A stretch of DNA of 64,000 bases from JADZFO01 sp964512635. Its GTDB lineage: Bacteria > 4484-113 > JAFGCY01. Made by a program: the position numbers and the translations under genes. The stretch lies in assembly GCA_964512635.1 (NCBI GenBank), contig CAZEJB010000008.1, positions 1 to 64,000 of the forward strand. The letters run 5' to 3'. The notes beneath the pieces are model-generated. The model was not told where the DNA came from. It saw only the letters and a program-made list of their open reading frames with translations, and searched no databases. Position 1 is the first letter of the stretch; the number at the start of each line of letters is the position of its first letter. This document shows positions 24,789-33,475 of this stretch, in pieces.

Positions 24789-25946
24789 ATGGGACTCTCA
24801 ACCAAGGCGATCCACAGCGGCGAGGAGCCGAACCTTGAGCCAGGCGGCAGCGGCGATGTGGTGATGGGCATCCACACCAGCTCCACCTTCGCCCGGCGCG
24901 AGGTGGACAAACCCACCGCGGGCTATGAATACAGCCGCTCCGGCAACCCGACGCGCAATGCGCTGGAGGCCAAGCTCGCCGCCATCGAAGATGCTCGCCA
25001 CGCGCTGGCCTTCGCCTCGGGCCTCGCCGCGCAGGCAACGTTGTGTCTCAGCCTGCTCAAACCCGGCGACCGCGTCGTCGGCTTTGACGACCTGTATGGG
25101 GGCACCCGGCGGTTGTTCGAGAAGACGCTGAAGCCCGCGCTGCAACTCGACACGGTTTACGTCGACTTCACGGATATGGCGGCGGCTGAGGCCGCGCTGG
25201 CCACGCCCTGCGCGCTGCTGTGGCTGGAGAGCCCGACCAACCCGCTGCTGAAGCTGGCCGACATTGCAGCGATTGCGAAGCTGGGCAAGGCCGCCGGCGC
25301 GGTGGTCGTGGTCGACAACACCTTCATGACCCCGGTCTTCCAGCGCCCGCTGGAGCTTGGCGCGGACATCACGCTCTACAGCACCACCAAGTACATGAAC
25401 GGTCACAGCGATTCCGTCGGCGGCGCGCTGGTGCTTAACGACGACGCACTGCATGAGAAGCTGCACTTCAACCAGAATGCGGCGGGCGCGATCCTCTCGC
25501 CCTTTGACAGCTATCTGCTGATGCGCGGGCTGAAGACCCTTGCCGTGCGGATGGCGGCGCACCAGCAGGGCGCGCTGGTCATCGCGCGTTGGCTCGAGCA
25601 GCATCCCCGCGTTAAGCGCGTGATCTATCCCGGCCTGCCGAGCCATCCGCAGCATGAGCTAGCGAAAAGGCAGTGCTCCGGCTTTGGCGGGATGATCAGC
25701 TTCGAGCTCGACGGCGGCGAAGCGGATGCGCTGGCCTTCCTCAGCCGCCTGCGCGTCTTCGCCCTGGCGGAAAGCCTCGGCGGCGTCGAGAGCCTGATCG
25801 AGCACCCGGCGCTGATGACCCACGCCTCCGTGCCCGCCGAGGTGCGCGCGCAGATCGGCGTCTCGGACAGCCTGATCCGCGTCAGCGTCGGCATTGAAGA
25901 CACCGAGGACCTGGTCGCCGACCTGCAGCAGGGCTTCGGGGGCTAG
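24789..25946 (+). CDS. Cystathionine gamma-lyase/gamma-synthase (Cys/Met PLP enzyme)
   Basis: 385 residues. Family landmarks: HTSSTFARRE and YEYSRSGNPTRNALE near the N-terminus, ALAFASGLAAQAT, TNPLLKLADI, VVDNTFMTP, the PLP Lys in LYSTTKYMNGHSD (about residue 203), and the C-terminal SLGGVESLIEHPALMTH ... IRVSVGIEDTEDL. These define the MetB/MetC/CTH family; lyase and synthase cannot be told apart by eye. With the cystathionine beta-synthase 0.8 kb upstream, cysteine formation from homocysteine is the simplest reading. It overlaps the converging hydrolase gene by 4 bp. Confidence 0.88.
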   Translation: MGLSTKAIHSGEEPNLEPGGSGDVVMGIHTSSTFARREVDKPTAGYEYSRSGNPTRNALEAKLAAIEDARHALAFASGLAAQATLCLSLLKPGDRVVGFDDLYGGTRRLFEKTLKPALQLDTVYVDFTDMAAAEAALATPCALLWLESPTNPLLKLADIAAIAKLGKAAGAVVVVDNTFMTPVFQRPLELGADITLYSTTKYMNGHSDSVGGALVLNDDALHEKLHFNQNAAGAILSPFDSYLLMRGLKTLAVRMAAHQQGALVIARWLEQHPRVKRVIYPGLPSHPQHELAKRQCSGFGGMISFELDGGEADALAFLSRLRVFALAESLGGVESLIEHPALMTHASVPAEVRAQIGVSDSLIRVSVGIEDTEDLVADLQQGFGG

Positions 25947-27232
25947 GACGCGTCAGACTTTGTCCCGGCGGATGATTCACCTGGGGCCTTCCGCGCCGCG
26001 CTGAAGAGCAGCTCCTTGCACAGCTCACCCACGGCGCTGGACACCTTGTCACCCCCGGCGTTGCACAGCACAACAACTGCGGTGTCGCTGGCCGGCTCGA
26101 TGATGGTCAGCGCGTCAAAGGTGCCGGCGGAGCCTTCATGCATGCTGACCTGCCGGCCCTCCAGCTCGATCTCGCCCCAGCCAAAGGAATAGTTGCCATC
26201 CGGCTCATGCAGTTGCTTGATCAGCGCGCTGTTTAGGCCGTTCATGTCCTCGCTGGCGGCCAGCGGCTGGCCCGCCTTATCCAGCGGCGCCAGCCCCTGC
26301 AGGCCGCGCAGATGCGACTGGACGAACACGCTGTAGTCGCCGATGCTCATGCTCAGGTTGCCCGCCGGGGCAACGAAGTCGTCGAGCTTGTAGCCCTCAA
26401 GGTCTTCATGCACCTGCAGGCCGAAGAGCCCGGGGCCGTGGCCCCAGGGCTGGTCAGGTTCGAGGGCCGGCCAGCCCCAGCGGGCCTCGATGCCCAGCGG
26501 CGCCAGCAGGCGATCCTGCATCAGGTCCTCGAAGGTCGAAGCGCTCGCGGCCTCAGCCAAAGCGGCGGCGATGGCATAGCCGGCGTTGGAGTACAGGAAC
26601 TCACCGACCTTGCCGCCCGGCTTGCTGCAAAGCACATGCTCGGCAAATGCATGCCGCTGGGCCCGTGCATCCCCGGCAAAGTCCGGCAGCGGCTCGAACT
26701 CCGGGCCGGCTGTATATGGCTGGATGCCGGCGCGGTGCTGCAGAAGCTGGGTCAGCGTGATGCCCTGGTATTCCGGGGCGATCCTGCCCTGCAGCTCCGG
26801 GAGGAGCTGCAACGGTGTCGCGTCCTCCGACAGGATGCCGTCCTGCACCAGCAGGCCGATCATCGTCGCCGTCATCGCCTTGGTGTTGGATCCCAGGTGC
26901 CAGCGGTCGCTGAGCGTCACAGCATCCTTGCCGCCCTTGCGCCGCACACCGGCTACTGCGCACTCGATGCTGTCGCCGTGGATCACCGCAACGGCCAGGG
27001 CGGGTAGCCGGGCCTTTTTCACTGCAGCATCCAGCTTTTGCTGGAGGTCAGAGTCCTTATTCATCGCCTGGCCTCCTTTTGTCGTTGACGCCTCCGCGTC
27101 CCCAGACTCTTCGCGGCAGGAGCTGCCAAAGGGCATCAGGGCGCAGCCCAGCGCAACCAGCAGCACAGCCAGCGTGCACCGCCGACAGACGCGCTTCAAA
27201 GCAGTCCTGAGCATCGATTCTGGTCCCGGCAT
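25943..27232 (-). CDS. Beta-lactamase-family serine hydrolase, lipoprotein
   Basis: 429 residues. ATG 27232 has TAAACT 6 nt upstream; ATG 27214 is another candidate. The N-terminus has a basic stretch, a hydrophobic core and GSSC, a plausible lipobox at about residue 39. Catalytic motifs of the class C beta-lactamase/DD-peptidase fold are present: SNTK (SxxK, near residue 115), YSNAGYAIA (YxN) and HEGSAGTFDAL (HxG in place of KTG). This makes it an esterase/peptidase-like enzyme rather than a confirmed beta-lactamase. It diverges from the M50-like gene with a 65 bp intergenic region. Confidence 0.82.
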   Translation of the reverse strand: MPGPESMLRTALKRVCRRCTLAVLLVALGCALMPFGSSCREESGDAEASTTKGGQAMNKDSDLQQKLDAAVKKARLPALAVAVIHGDSIECAVAGVRRKGGKDAVTLSDRWHLGSNTKAMTATMIGLLVQDGILSEDATPLQLLPELQGRIAPEYQGITLTQLLQHRAGIQPYTAGPEFEPLPDFAGDARAQRHAFAEHVLCSKPGGKVGEFLYSNAGYAIAAALAEAASASTFEDLMQDRLLAPLGIEARWGWPALEPDQPWGHGPGLFGLQVHEDLEGYKLDDFVAPAGNLSMSIGDYSVFVQSHLRGLQGLAPLDKAGQPLAASEDMNGLNSALIKQLHEPDGNYSFGWGEIELEGRQVSMHEGSAGTFDALTIIEPASDTAVVVLCNAGGDKVSSAVGELCKELLFSAARKAPGESSAGTKSDAS

Positions 27233-27238
27233 GCCAAC

Positions 27239-27244
27239 AGTTTA
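27239..27244 (-). promoter_or_regulatory. -10 hexamer TAAACT, leaderless-type start
   Basis: On the minus strand TAAACT ends 6 nt before ATG 27232, mirrored by the identical hexamer of the divergent gene. Confidence 0.55.
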
Positions 27245-27285
27245 GGCGCTCGCAGTGGCACGCGGCAGCGATCGATGTTTTACGC

Positions 27286-27291
27286 TAAACT
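27286..27291 (+). promoter_or_regulatory. -10 hexamer TAAACT, leaderless-type start
   Basis: TAAACT ends 6 nt before ATG 27298. Confidence 0.55.
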
Positions 27292-27297
27292 CCGGCC

Positions 27298-28110
27298 ATG
27301 CGCGATGAGGAGTTCAACGCTCTCTTCGGCAAGCCGGGGATGCGCAAGCTGCGCGGCTCCGGCACGGCCCTGCGCGGCGCGTCCGGTGCGGCGCGCGATG
27401 CGGGCGGGCGCATCAACTGGCGCATGGCCGGTATCCTCGCACTGCTGGCGCTGGGGATCACCCTGCTGTGGAACACTCCGGTGGTCTATCCGCTGAAGAT
27501 CCTGGTCGTCTTTTTCCACGAGCTGAGCCACGGCTTGATGGCCAGACTGACCGGCGGGCGGATCATTCAAATCCAGCTTTCGGCCTTTGAGGGCGGTCTG
27601 TGCATTACCGAGGGCGGCAACCGCTTCCTGACCCTGAGCGCCGGCTATATCGGCAGTCTGCTGTGGGGCGGTGTGATCCTGCTGCTCGCCGCCCGCACGC
27701 GCTGGCAGCGCGGGCTGGTGCTAGGCCTGGGCATGCTGGCCGTGGCTGTCGGCCTGCTGTACGTGCGGCCGCTGCTCGGCTTTGGATTTGTATACATTTG
27801 CTTTGCCGGCGCGCTGCTGATGTTCAGCGCGATCCGCGCCGGTGCGGGCTTTAACAAGTACCTGCTGAAGACCATCGGCCTGACCAGCATGCTCTATGCC
27901 CCGCTGGACATCCTGAGCGACACGATCTTCGGCAGCCATCTGCCCAGCGATGCCCAGATGCTGGCGCAGCTCACCGGTATTCCGACGGTCGTCCACGGTG
28001 TGGTCTGGATCGCAATCTCGCTGGTCTGCGGCTTCATGCTGCTGGTCGCAGCATGCCAGCGGGACGGGCAACCGAGGTCTAGCAGGCCGCCAAAGCGCCT
28101 TTTGCGCTGA
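27298..28110 (+). CDS. M50-like membrane zinc metalloprotease
   Basis: 270 residues. The zinc motif FFHELSHGL (HExxH, around residues 73-77) is embedded at the end of a TM helix, as in M50B/site-2-protease-like proteins, and is followed by GGRIIQIQLSAFEGGLC and five more hydrophobic segments. The second half has GYIGSLLWGG and LLKTIGLTSMLYAPLDILSDTIF; the Asp of the latter could be the third ligand. The substrate is unknown. Typical roles are intramembrane cleavage of regulators. Confidence 0.78.
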   Translation: MRDEEFNALFGKPGMRKLRGSGTALRGASGAARDAGGRINWRMAGILALLALGITLLWNTPVVYPLKILVVFFHELSHGLMARLTGGRIIQIQLSAFEGGLCITEGGNRFLTLSAGYIGSLLWGGVILLLAARTRWQRGLVLGLGMLAVAVGLLYVRPLLGFGFVYICFAGALLMFSAIRAGAGFNKYLLKTIGLTSMLYAPLDILSDTIFGSHLPSDAQMLAQLTGIPTVVHGVVWIAISLVCGFMLLVAACQRDGQPRSSRPPKRLLR

Positions 28111-28187
28111 TTTACTAGCCTCAGATCTGAACAAATTGCGTGATAGAAACGATTATGTAGTGCTGAGTAGTTTTGGGAGGATTGGCT

Positions 28188-29732
28188 ATGTTGCTGCGTT
28201 TTACAATCGCGTGCCTGCTGATGCTGGCAACTTGTCTGAGCGTCTTCGGACCCGCAGCCGCAGACGACAATGATGTGCACGGCAGGGCAGTAGTCCTGGT
28301 CTACGAACTGTCTTTTGACGACTACTACACAGGGACACATGCCGATGCCCCCAGCCATCCGCTGGTCAGGCTTGAAGGCCACCTTGCTGACTGGCTCAAG
28401 GCCTATCAACAGCGCAAGGGTTACATGAAGATTGGCTGGCTCGACCGCCACAGTGCCCCGGCGTACCAGGCGTCCGCTGAGCTTTGGCTGGATAGCGACG
28501 TTGAGGCCAGAGAAGTTCTCGTCAAGGCGGTAGCTTCAGATCTGGGTCTGACGCCGAAGGTATTCAGTGGGGCCGGCTTTGAGGCCGATCGCCACCCCCA
28601 GACCGCCTTTGCTGATCGCCTGCTGATAGCCAACGGCAACAGCTTGAGATTGGATGAGCTTGACGACGCGGAGCTCCTGGGCCTGCGAGGCTTTATCGGT
28701 CAGATTCCCAACTGGCGTGGAGTGCAGTATGTCGCCAACATGGAGCTTGGCCCCCGCCTCCCCCTTGCAAAAGTGGTGGCACTGCGTTTCAACAAGGAGG
28801 GGGATATTGTCATTACCGATCTCCCGGTTCAGCTTGAGCTTGGCGAGATTCAGGTACCGAGCTATATCAAGACCTGGAGCTTCATCGTCGGAGCGAATGA
28901 ACTTGACCTTCCGGTTGATGTCTCAGCCCAGCTGAAGGCAGAACTGATATCCAGCATCAACTACATGAAAGGCAGATTTAAGGCCGAGAAGTCTGACCCT
29001 AACCGGCATGGCGTTGCTTACATCTTCGACCTGCCGGAGGGCAGTCAAACTCCACCGGAGGGCTTGGAAACCGGTTTGCAGAGTTTCTATGGGCTTCATC
29101 CAGAGTTTGCCCCAAGGGCGGAACTGGCTGCAGCAGTGGAAAGCGCAGCTGTTCCTGATTCAAACCAGTGGCGGGTCATACTCTGGACCAGCCACCTGAA
29201 TTTTCTAAGTGACGAGCTCAGCAGCTGTCTTGCTAGTACCGGGCTCACCTTCAAGTCTGTTCCTCTGCCTCCGGATATGGGCGGTCGAAAAGTGGTGGTG
29301 AGCCTGGACCCCGGAGGAAAGCCGCGGCGGCTGGTCAACATGGCCTATATGGCGCTGCCCAGCATGTACTGGATGAATGCTCGTCCGGAGTTCTCCAAGC
29401 TGAGCCCGGAGCTGACTGACGCTGCAAAGGCCAAAGCCGACGCGATGGAACAGGCCTTCCGCGCATGGGCCGAGCAGCACAAGGATTTGAAGATCACGAT
29501 GTATCCGCCGGAGCCGGGGTCTAAGCCGGAAGTCTATCCCTCAGAGGCGGACATCGAGTTCACGCGGCTTGACCTCGAAGGGGTCTCAGTCCAGATCCAG
29601 GTGCGCTGGCAGCTGGATGATCGCGGGCTTTACGAAGACCTGAAGAGCAGGCTAAGTCTGGCCGCAGGAGTCTCCGAACCGGACGTGGAGAACGGGGGAT
29701 GGGAGTTTCAAAGCTATCCGGCAGTCTCATAG
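28188..29732 (+). CDS. Secreted protein of unknown function
   Basis: 514 residues. ATG 28188 follows GGGAGG. A signal peptide covers residues 1-25 (LLRFTIACLLMLATCLSVFGPAAA). The mature chain is acidic and of mixed alpha/beta character with no motif I can assign. Repeated phrases such as IPNWRGVQYVANM and LVNMAYMALPSMYWM are hydrophobic islands. Codon use is less GC-rich than in its neighbours, possibly a sign of a different origin. A candidate -10 (TATGTA) lies about 30 nt upstream. Confidence 0.72.
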   Translation: MLLRFTIACLLMLATCLSVFGPAAADDNDVHGRAVVLVYELSFDDYYTGTHADAPSHPLVRLEGHLADWLKAYQQRKGYMKIGWLDRHSAPAYQASAELWLDSDVEAREVLVKAVASDLGLTPKVFSGAGFEADRHPQTAFADRLLIANGNSLRLDELDDAELLGLRGFIGQIPNWRGVQYVANMELGPRLPLAKVVALRFNKEGDIVITDLPVQLELGEIQVPSYIKTWSFIVGANELDLPVDVSAQLKAELISSINYMKGRFKAEKSDPNRHGVAYIFDLPEGSQTPPEGLETGLQSFYGLHPEFAPRAELAAAVESAAVPDSNQWRVILWTSHLNFLSDELSSCLASTGLTFKSVPLPPDMGGRKVVVSLDPGGKPRRLVNMAYMALPSMYWMNARPEFSKLSPELTDAAKAKADAMEQAFRAWAEQHKDLKITMYPPEPGSKPEVYPSEADIEFTRLDLEGVSVQIQVRWQLDDRGLYEDLKSRLSLAAGVSEPDVENGGWEFQSYPAVS

Positions 29733-29768
29733 CGCGGGAGACTAAAGCTGCCGAAGGCTGCCTAGTCG

Positions 29769-30803
29769 CTAGGTTCCCTCACTTGTCGCACCGCCCTGCC
29801 CCGCCGCGCGGCGCAGGCGGTCGGCAATAGCCACCCCCAGGCCGCGCTCCTCGGGCAGCAGGCACAGCAGCACCTCGATCCCGGCGCTGTCGGCATCGCG
29901 CAGGCGCTGGTAAAGGTGCGCGGCGATGGCGCCGGGCGCCGGCTCAAGCCGCAGGCGCTGCAGCGAATCCGGCAGTACGGCACTGGTCAGGCTGTCCAGC
30001 AGACCGAAATCGAGCAGGCCGACGGCCGCGCCGCGCTCGGTCCAGTGGCGGGCCAGGCCCTGCAGCTCGAGGCCATCTTCGGCCAGCAGCACGCGGCAGC
30101 GCGGTGCGTAGTGTGCAGCGTGCATCCCCGGCGCGCGCGGCGATCCGGCGCCGCGCCAGGCGAAGCTGATGCCGCTGGCGGCCTTGAGGTCTTCCGCTGT
30201 GACGGCCCCCGGCCGCAGGATCGCCGGGGCCCGCCGGGGTTCGCAGCTGCCATCGGCCTCGAGGCCCGAGAGGTCGACGATGGTTGACTCGATGCCGATG
30301 TTGCAGGGGCCGCCATCGAGCACAAAGTCCACATCGCCGTTCAGGTCGTCGCGCACATGCTGGGCGGTCGTCGGGCTGACCTGGCCATAGCGATTTGCCG
30401 AGGGCGCGGCCACGCCGCCGCCGAAGCGATCGAGCATCTCGAGGGCCAGGGAGTGCGCCGGGATGCGCAGACCGATCGTGTCGAGCCCGCCGGTGACCAC
30501 GTCGCTGACATGGCCCTGGCGGCGCAGAATGAGGGTCAGGGGGCCGGGCCAGAAGGCGCGGGCCAGCTCCTGGGCCAGCGGCGGGATCTGCCGCGCCCAG
30601 TCGGCGGACTGCGCGCTGTGGGACAGATGGACGATCAGGGGGTGGTCCGCCGGGCGGCCCTTGACGCTGAAGATGCGCTGGACCGCCGCCGGGTTTTGTG
30701 CGTCCGCACCGAGGCCATAAACGGTCTCGGTCGGAAAGGCGACCAGGCGGCCGTCGCGCAGGAGTGCCGCAGCGGCAATGGCAGGGGGAGCGGGCGAGAT
30801 CAC
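29769..30803 (-). CDS. tsaC: L-threonylcarbamoyladenylate synthase (Sua5/YrdC)
   Basis: 344 residues from GTG 30803, supported by GATAAT 6 nt upstream and by the resulting family-like N-terminus (ALLRDGRLVAFPTETVYGLG). Conserved blocks: KGRPADHPLIVHL, WPGPLTLIL, GLRIPAH, PSANRYGQVSPTTAQHV and the ESTIVDLSG phosphate loop. A C-terminal Sua5 domain follows (APGMHAAHYAPRCRV...), so this is the long Sua5 form. It makes the threonylcarbamoyl-AMP used for the t6A37 modification of ANN-decoding tRNAs. TsaB, TsaD and TsaE are not in this window. Confidence 0.9.
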   Translation of the reverse strand: MISPAPPAIAAAALLRDGRLVAFPTETVYGLGADAQNPAAVQRIFSVKGRPADHPLIVHLSHSAQSADWARQIPPLAQELARAFWPGPLTLILRRQGHVSDVVTGGLDTIGLRIPAHSLALEMLDRFGGGVAAPSANRYGQVSPTTAQHVRDDLNGDVDFVLDGGPCNIGIESTIVDLSGLEADGSCEPRRAPAILRPGAVTAEDLKAASGISFAWRGAGSPRAPGMHAAHYAPRCRVLLAEDGLELQGLARHWTERGAAVGLLDFGLLDSLTSAVLPDSLQRLRLEPAPGAIAAHLYQRLRDADSAGIEVLLCLLPEERGLGVAIADRLRRAAGQGGATSEGT

Positions 30804-30809
30804 GCCCCG

Positions 30810-30815
30810 ATTATC
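30810..30815 (-). promoter_or_regulatory. -10 hexamer GATAAT, leaderless-type start
   Basis: On the minus strand GATAAT ends 6 nt before GTG 30803 and decides this start against upstream ATGs. Confidence 0.5.
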
Positions 30816-30835
30816 GCGCATCCCGTCGTAGCGCG

Positions 30836-30867
30836 GAAAAGCCAAGGCCCCCGCTTCCGGGGGCCTT
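30836..30867 (-). terminator. Intrinsic terminator-like hairpin
   Basis: AAGGCCCCC (30844-30852), a 6 nt loop and GGGGGCCTT (30859-30867) form a 9 bp stem followed on the minus strand by GGCTTTTCC. It lies 33 bp past the stop of the gene at 30900-31472. Confidence 0.65.
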
Positions 30868-30899
30868 GCTGTCATAACTTCCGTGTGCGCCGGGTCTGC

Positions 30900-31472
30900 C
30901 TACTTCAACAGGGAGACGTGGCCAGTGTATTCCTTCTTGCCTTCGCCGGTCAGCTTGACTACCTTGGAGGCCTGCTTCAGCGACTCCAGCAGCGCCAGCA
31001 GCTCATCGAGCTTCTCGTTGACCGGCTGGACGCTTTCAGTCATGGTGACGTCCGAGCTCGTGCCGTCGCTGAAAGTCGCAGTAGCGCGCAGCTGCTGCAG
31101 GCTGGAAGTCACCTGGGCCGACAGCTCCGGCGGCAGCAGGGCCGCAACCTGCTCGTTAAAAACGCGTTCGGCATCATCGCAGTCCTCAGCCAGCTTCGTT
31201 GAGTCCTGGCTGATCAGCGACAGTTCGTTATCGGCCTCAACCGCCAGCGAGCTCATCTGATCACAGCGCGCCTGCAGCTGCGCCAGCTGCTCACTCACTG
31301 AGGCGATCATCGTGTCGACTTCCTCCTGGGTTGCCACAAACTCCAGAAGCTTCGGAGTGCTCTTGTCGTATTCCTTAGCGGCGGCGGGAGCGGCCTGCAG
31401 GAGTACGGTGCTGATGGCGGCGCCGGCGAGCAGCGCGCTGAGTCCGATCTTGCTGATGATGTTGCTGGTCAT
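30900..31472 (-). CDS. Secreted helical protein of unknown function
   Basis: 190 residues, ATG 31472 behind GGGGGAGA. The signal peptide ends near residue 32 (LLQAAPAAA|KEYD). The mature protein is mostly alpha-helical with heptad spacing (EEVDTMIASVSEQLAQLQARCDQMSSL) and ends in a Lys-rich strand. No family recognised. It is monocistronic, with a terminator-like hairpin 33 bp downstream. Confidence 0.7.
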   Translation of the reverse strand: MTSNIISKIGLSALLAGAAISTVLLQAAPAAAKEYDKSTPKLLEFVATQEEVDTMIASVSEQLAQLQARCDQMSSLAVEADNELSLISQDSTKLAEDCDDAERVFNEQVAALLPPELSAQVTSSLQQLRATATFSDGTSSDVTMTESVQPVNEKLDELLALLESLKQASKVVKLTGEGKKEYTGHVSLLK

Positions 31473-31598
31473 GGATTTCTCCCCCTGAGAGTACTGTTGG
31501 CTCTTTTGGAACCAGCAGTGTTACCCCGGTCCGGGCAGGCCCAAACAACATTGCGGAAAACAGCAGCGGGCAAGGGAGTACTGAGCTTGCGTTGACAC

Positions 31599-31604
31599 TA
31601 CAAT
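31599..31604 (+). promoter_or_regulatory. -10 hexamer TACAAT, leaderless-type start
   Basis: TACAAT ends 6 nt before GTG 31611. A TTGACA at 31592-31597 is too close to serve as its -35. Confidence 0.55.
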
Positions 31605-31610
31605 TAGCCG

Positions 31611-32507
31611 GTGAACGACGCCAAGCGCGCAGCCGCCCGCATCATGGCCCTGGTCCTGGCGCTGAACCTGGCCGCGGCGGTGGTCAAGTTCATCATCAGC
31701 CTGCTGGCCAACAGCGCGGTACTGCGCGGCGACGCCTATTACAGCGCAATTGACGCGCTGGTGGATGTAGTGCTGCTGGTAATGCTGCGCCTGGCCTCAC
31801 GGCCGCCGGACGAGAACCATCCCTATGGCCATGCCAAGTTTGAGGCCGTGGCGGTAGCCGTTGTCGCCGTGATGATCTTCGCCATGCTGCAGGACCTGTT
31901 CATGTCCGCCTGGCACCGCTTGAGCGGGAACCATATTCCGCACTTCGACCCGCTGTTTATGTGGGTTCTGGCCGCCACGCTGCTGTTCAGCCTGGCGCTG
32001 GCTCTTTATCAGATGCGCGAGGCTGGCCGGCTGAATTCGCCCTCGCTGAAGGCCGACGGCGCCTTCACCTTCAGCGGCTGCGCCCTGACCGCCCTGTCGA
32101 TCCTGTCCCTGCTCGGGGCGCGGGCCGGCCTGGCCTGGCCCGACACCGCCGGCGCCTTTCTGGCCTGCGGCATGATCCTCTGGGCCGGCTGGCATGTGGG
32201 CCGCGACGCGCTGGCCGCGCTGCTGGACGAGGTACGCATCGACGAGCAGGCTCTTTTGACTGTAGTGCTGGCAGTTCCGGGGGTAGGCGGCTGTCATCAG
32301 ATCCGCAGCCGCGGGTTGCCGGACCATATCCATGTCGATTTGCACATCCAGGTCGACCCCGAGATGAGCGTTTTTTATAGCCACAAGGTGGCGCACGCCG
32401 TGGAAGACACGGTAATCGCAAAGTTCCCCGGAGTGCAGGAAGTTGCGGTGCATGTGGAGCCTCTGGCCCCCAGAGAACACCTGTCAGAGCCGCAGACGGC
32501 GAAATGA
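31611..32507 (+). CDS. Cation diffusion facilitator (CDF) family protein with altered TM5 site
   Basis: 298 residues, GTG start. Six TM segments, the loop PPDENHPYGHAKFE and a C-terminal cytoplasmic domain (HQIRSRGLPDHIHVDLHIQVDP ... SHKVAHAVE ... VHVEPL) identify the CDF family of divalent metal/proton antiporters. In TM2 the two site-A aspartates are kept (AIDALVD). In TM5 the canonical HxxxD aligns with FxxxG (KADGAFTFSGC), so half of the transport-site ligands are missing. The C-terminal His residues are kept. It may be a divergent transporter, an altered-specificity member or a non-transporting regulator. Confidence 0.82.
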   Translation: MNDAKRAAARIMALVLALNLAAAVVKFIISLLANSAVLRGDAYYSAIDALVDVVLLVMLRLASRPPDENHPYGHAKFEAVAVAVVAVMIFAMLQDLFMSAWHRLSGNHIPHFDPLFMWVLAATLLFSLALALYQMREAGRLNSPSLKADGAFTFSGCALTALSILSLLGARAGLAWPDTAGAFLACGMILWAGWHVGRDALAALLDEVRIDEQALLTVVLAVPGVGGCHQIRSRGLPDHIHVDLHIQVDPEMSVFYSHKVAHAVEDTVIAKFPGVQEVAVHVEPLAPREHLSEPQTAK

Positions 32508-32662
32508 GACTTCAACTCATTTACAAGTAACGCGTCGTACACGGCATAAGACGTACCTGCTGCCAGTGCGTACCACGTTTTGCCCACAGAGTGTGCCTTT
32601 AATATAGTCCAATTAGAAGGAAGATCTCCTTGATGGCGAATTCAAGCAAGGAGATGCGCGGG

Positions 32663-33268
32663 ATGAAAGAACGGAAGACACCTATCGGCGGGCTCTTGGC
32701 TCTGCTGTTGCTGCTGGTGCTCACAGGGGCGGTCAGCTCATGCGGCGGACTGAGCCTGGCCCAGTTGCCGGATGACAGCAACACAGGTGGCAACACGGGC
32801 GGTAACACCGGAGGGAATACCGGCGGTAACAGCGGAGGCAGCACCGGCGGAGCTACGTCCTTCTTCGACAAGAATGGCGCCACCAGTTCATTTGGCATAC
32901 CCGCCGGAATGAGCGGGACAATCAGCAGCGGCCAGAGCGTCTTCAACAGCAACTGCAGCGGCTGCCACGGCAGCCTGCCTGCGCTGAGCTTCAGCGAACT
33001 GAGCACGAAGATGACGCGTTCGCCGATGAGCCGGATCAGCCTGACCGAGCAGCAGAAGTCCGACCTGGTAGCCTTCCTGAACCGGAATGCCAGCCCGCCG
33101 GCAGGCAGTGGCACTACGGGCGGATCAGGCAGCACTGGCGGCGCTGCGGGAGGCAGCAGCGGCGGCGCCACCGGATCGGGCGGAGACGACGACAGTGATG
33201 ACGTCGGTGATGACAATGGCAGCGACGACGACGGGGACGACAACGGGTCGGGCTCCGACGACGACTAA
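32663..33268 (+). CDS. Monoheme cytochrome c lipoprotein with low-complexity arms
   Basis: 201 residues from ATG 32663 (AAGGAG 9 nt upstream; an upstream in-frame ATG at 32633 is less likely). Lipobox AVSSC gives lipidated Cys27. A Gly/Asn/Thr repeat linker (about 40-65) leads to a small cytochrome c domain with CSGCH at 98-102, SRISLTEQQKSDLVAFLN, and a distal Met candidate (MTRSPMSR). The last 55 residues are Gly/Ser/Thr then almost entirely Asp/Gly/Asn. The flexible arms suggest a tethered electron carrier at the cell surface. A TATAGT hexamer lies about 50 nt upstream. Confidence 0.8.
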   Translation: MKERKTPIGGLLALLLLLVLTGAVSSCGGLSLAQLPDDSNTGGNTGGNTGGNTGGNSGGSTGGATSFFDKNGATSSFGIPAGMSGTISSGQSVFNSNCSGCHGSLPALSFSELSTKMTRSPMSRISLTEQQKSDLVAFLNRNASPPAGSGTTGGSGSTGGAAGGSSGGATGSGGDDDSDDVGDDNGSDDDGDDNGSGSDDD

Positions 33269-33297
33269 AGGATTTCCGCCTCAGACACAGTAGTCAG

Positions 33298-33336
33298 GGC
33301 AGCAGCGCGGCAGCTTCGCGTTGCTGCCTTTTGCTT
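33298..33336 (+). terminator. Strong intrinsic terminator
   Basis: A 12 bp stem (GGCAGCAGCGCG with CGCGTTGCTGCC, one G-T pair), a 7 nt loop and TTTTGCTT, 30 bp after the cytochrome stop. Confidence 0.8.
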
Positions 33337-33337
33337 A

Positions 33338-33475
33338 GACGCCGCCACGGAGGGCGGCGCTACTGCGTTGCGTGCGGACAGGGCCACACTGCTACTCGCC
33401 GCCACTGAAGGCGGCTCTGCGGGACGCGCGGACAGGGCCGCGCTGCTACTCGCCGCCACTGAGGGCGGCGCTACT
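33338..33475. repeat. Alternating palindromic repeat array
   Basis: GCCGCC-x6-GGCGGC units (three copies: 33341, 33401 and 33451 areas) alternate with two GCGGACAGGGCC...CTGCTAC units. The 27-mer at 33423-33449 recurs exactly in inverted orientation at 54511-54537. The array ends at the stop of the ChaN-like gene. Confidence 0.75.

Noticed and set aside
31592..31597. TTGACA as -35 box of the CDF gene
   Set aside because: Only 1 bp from the TACAAT hexamer, far from the 16-18 bp needed.
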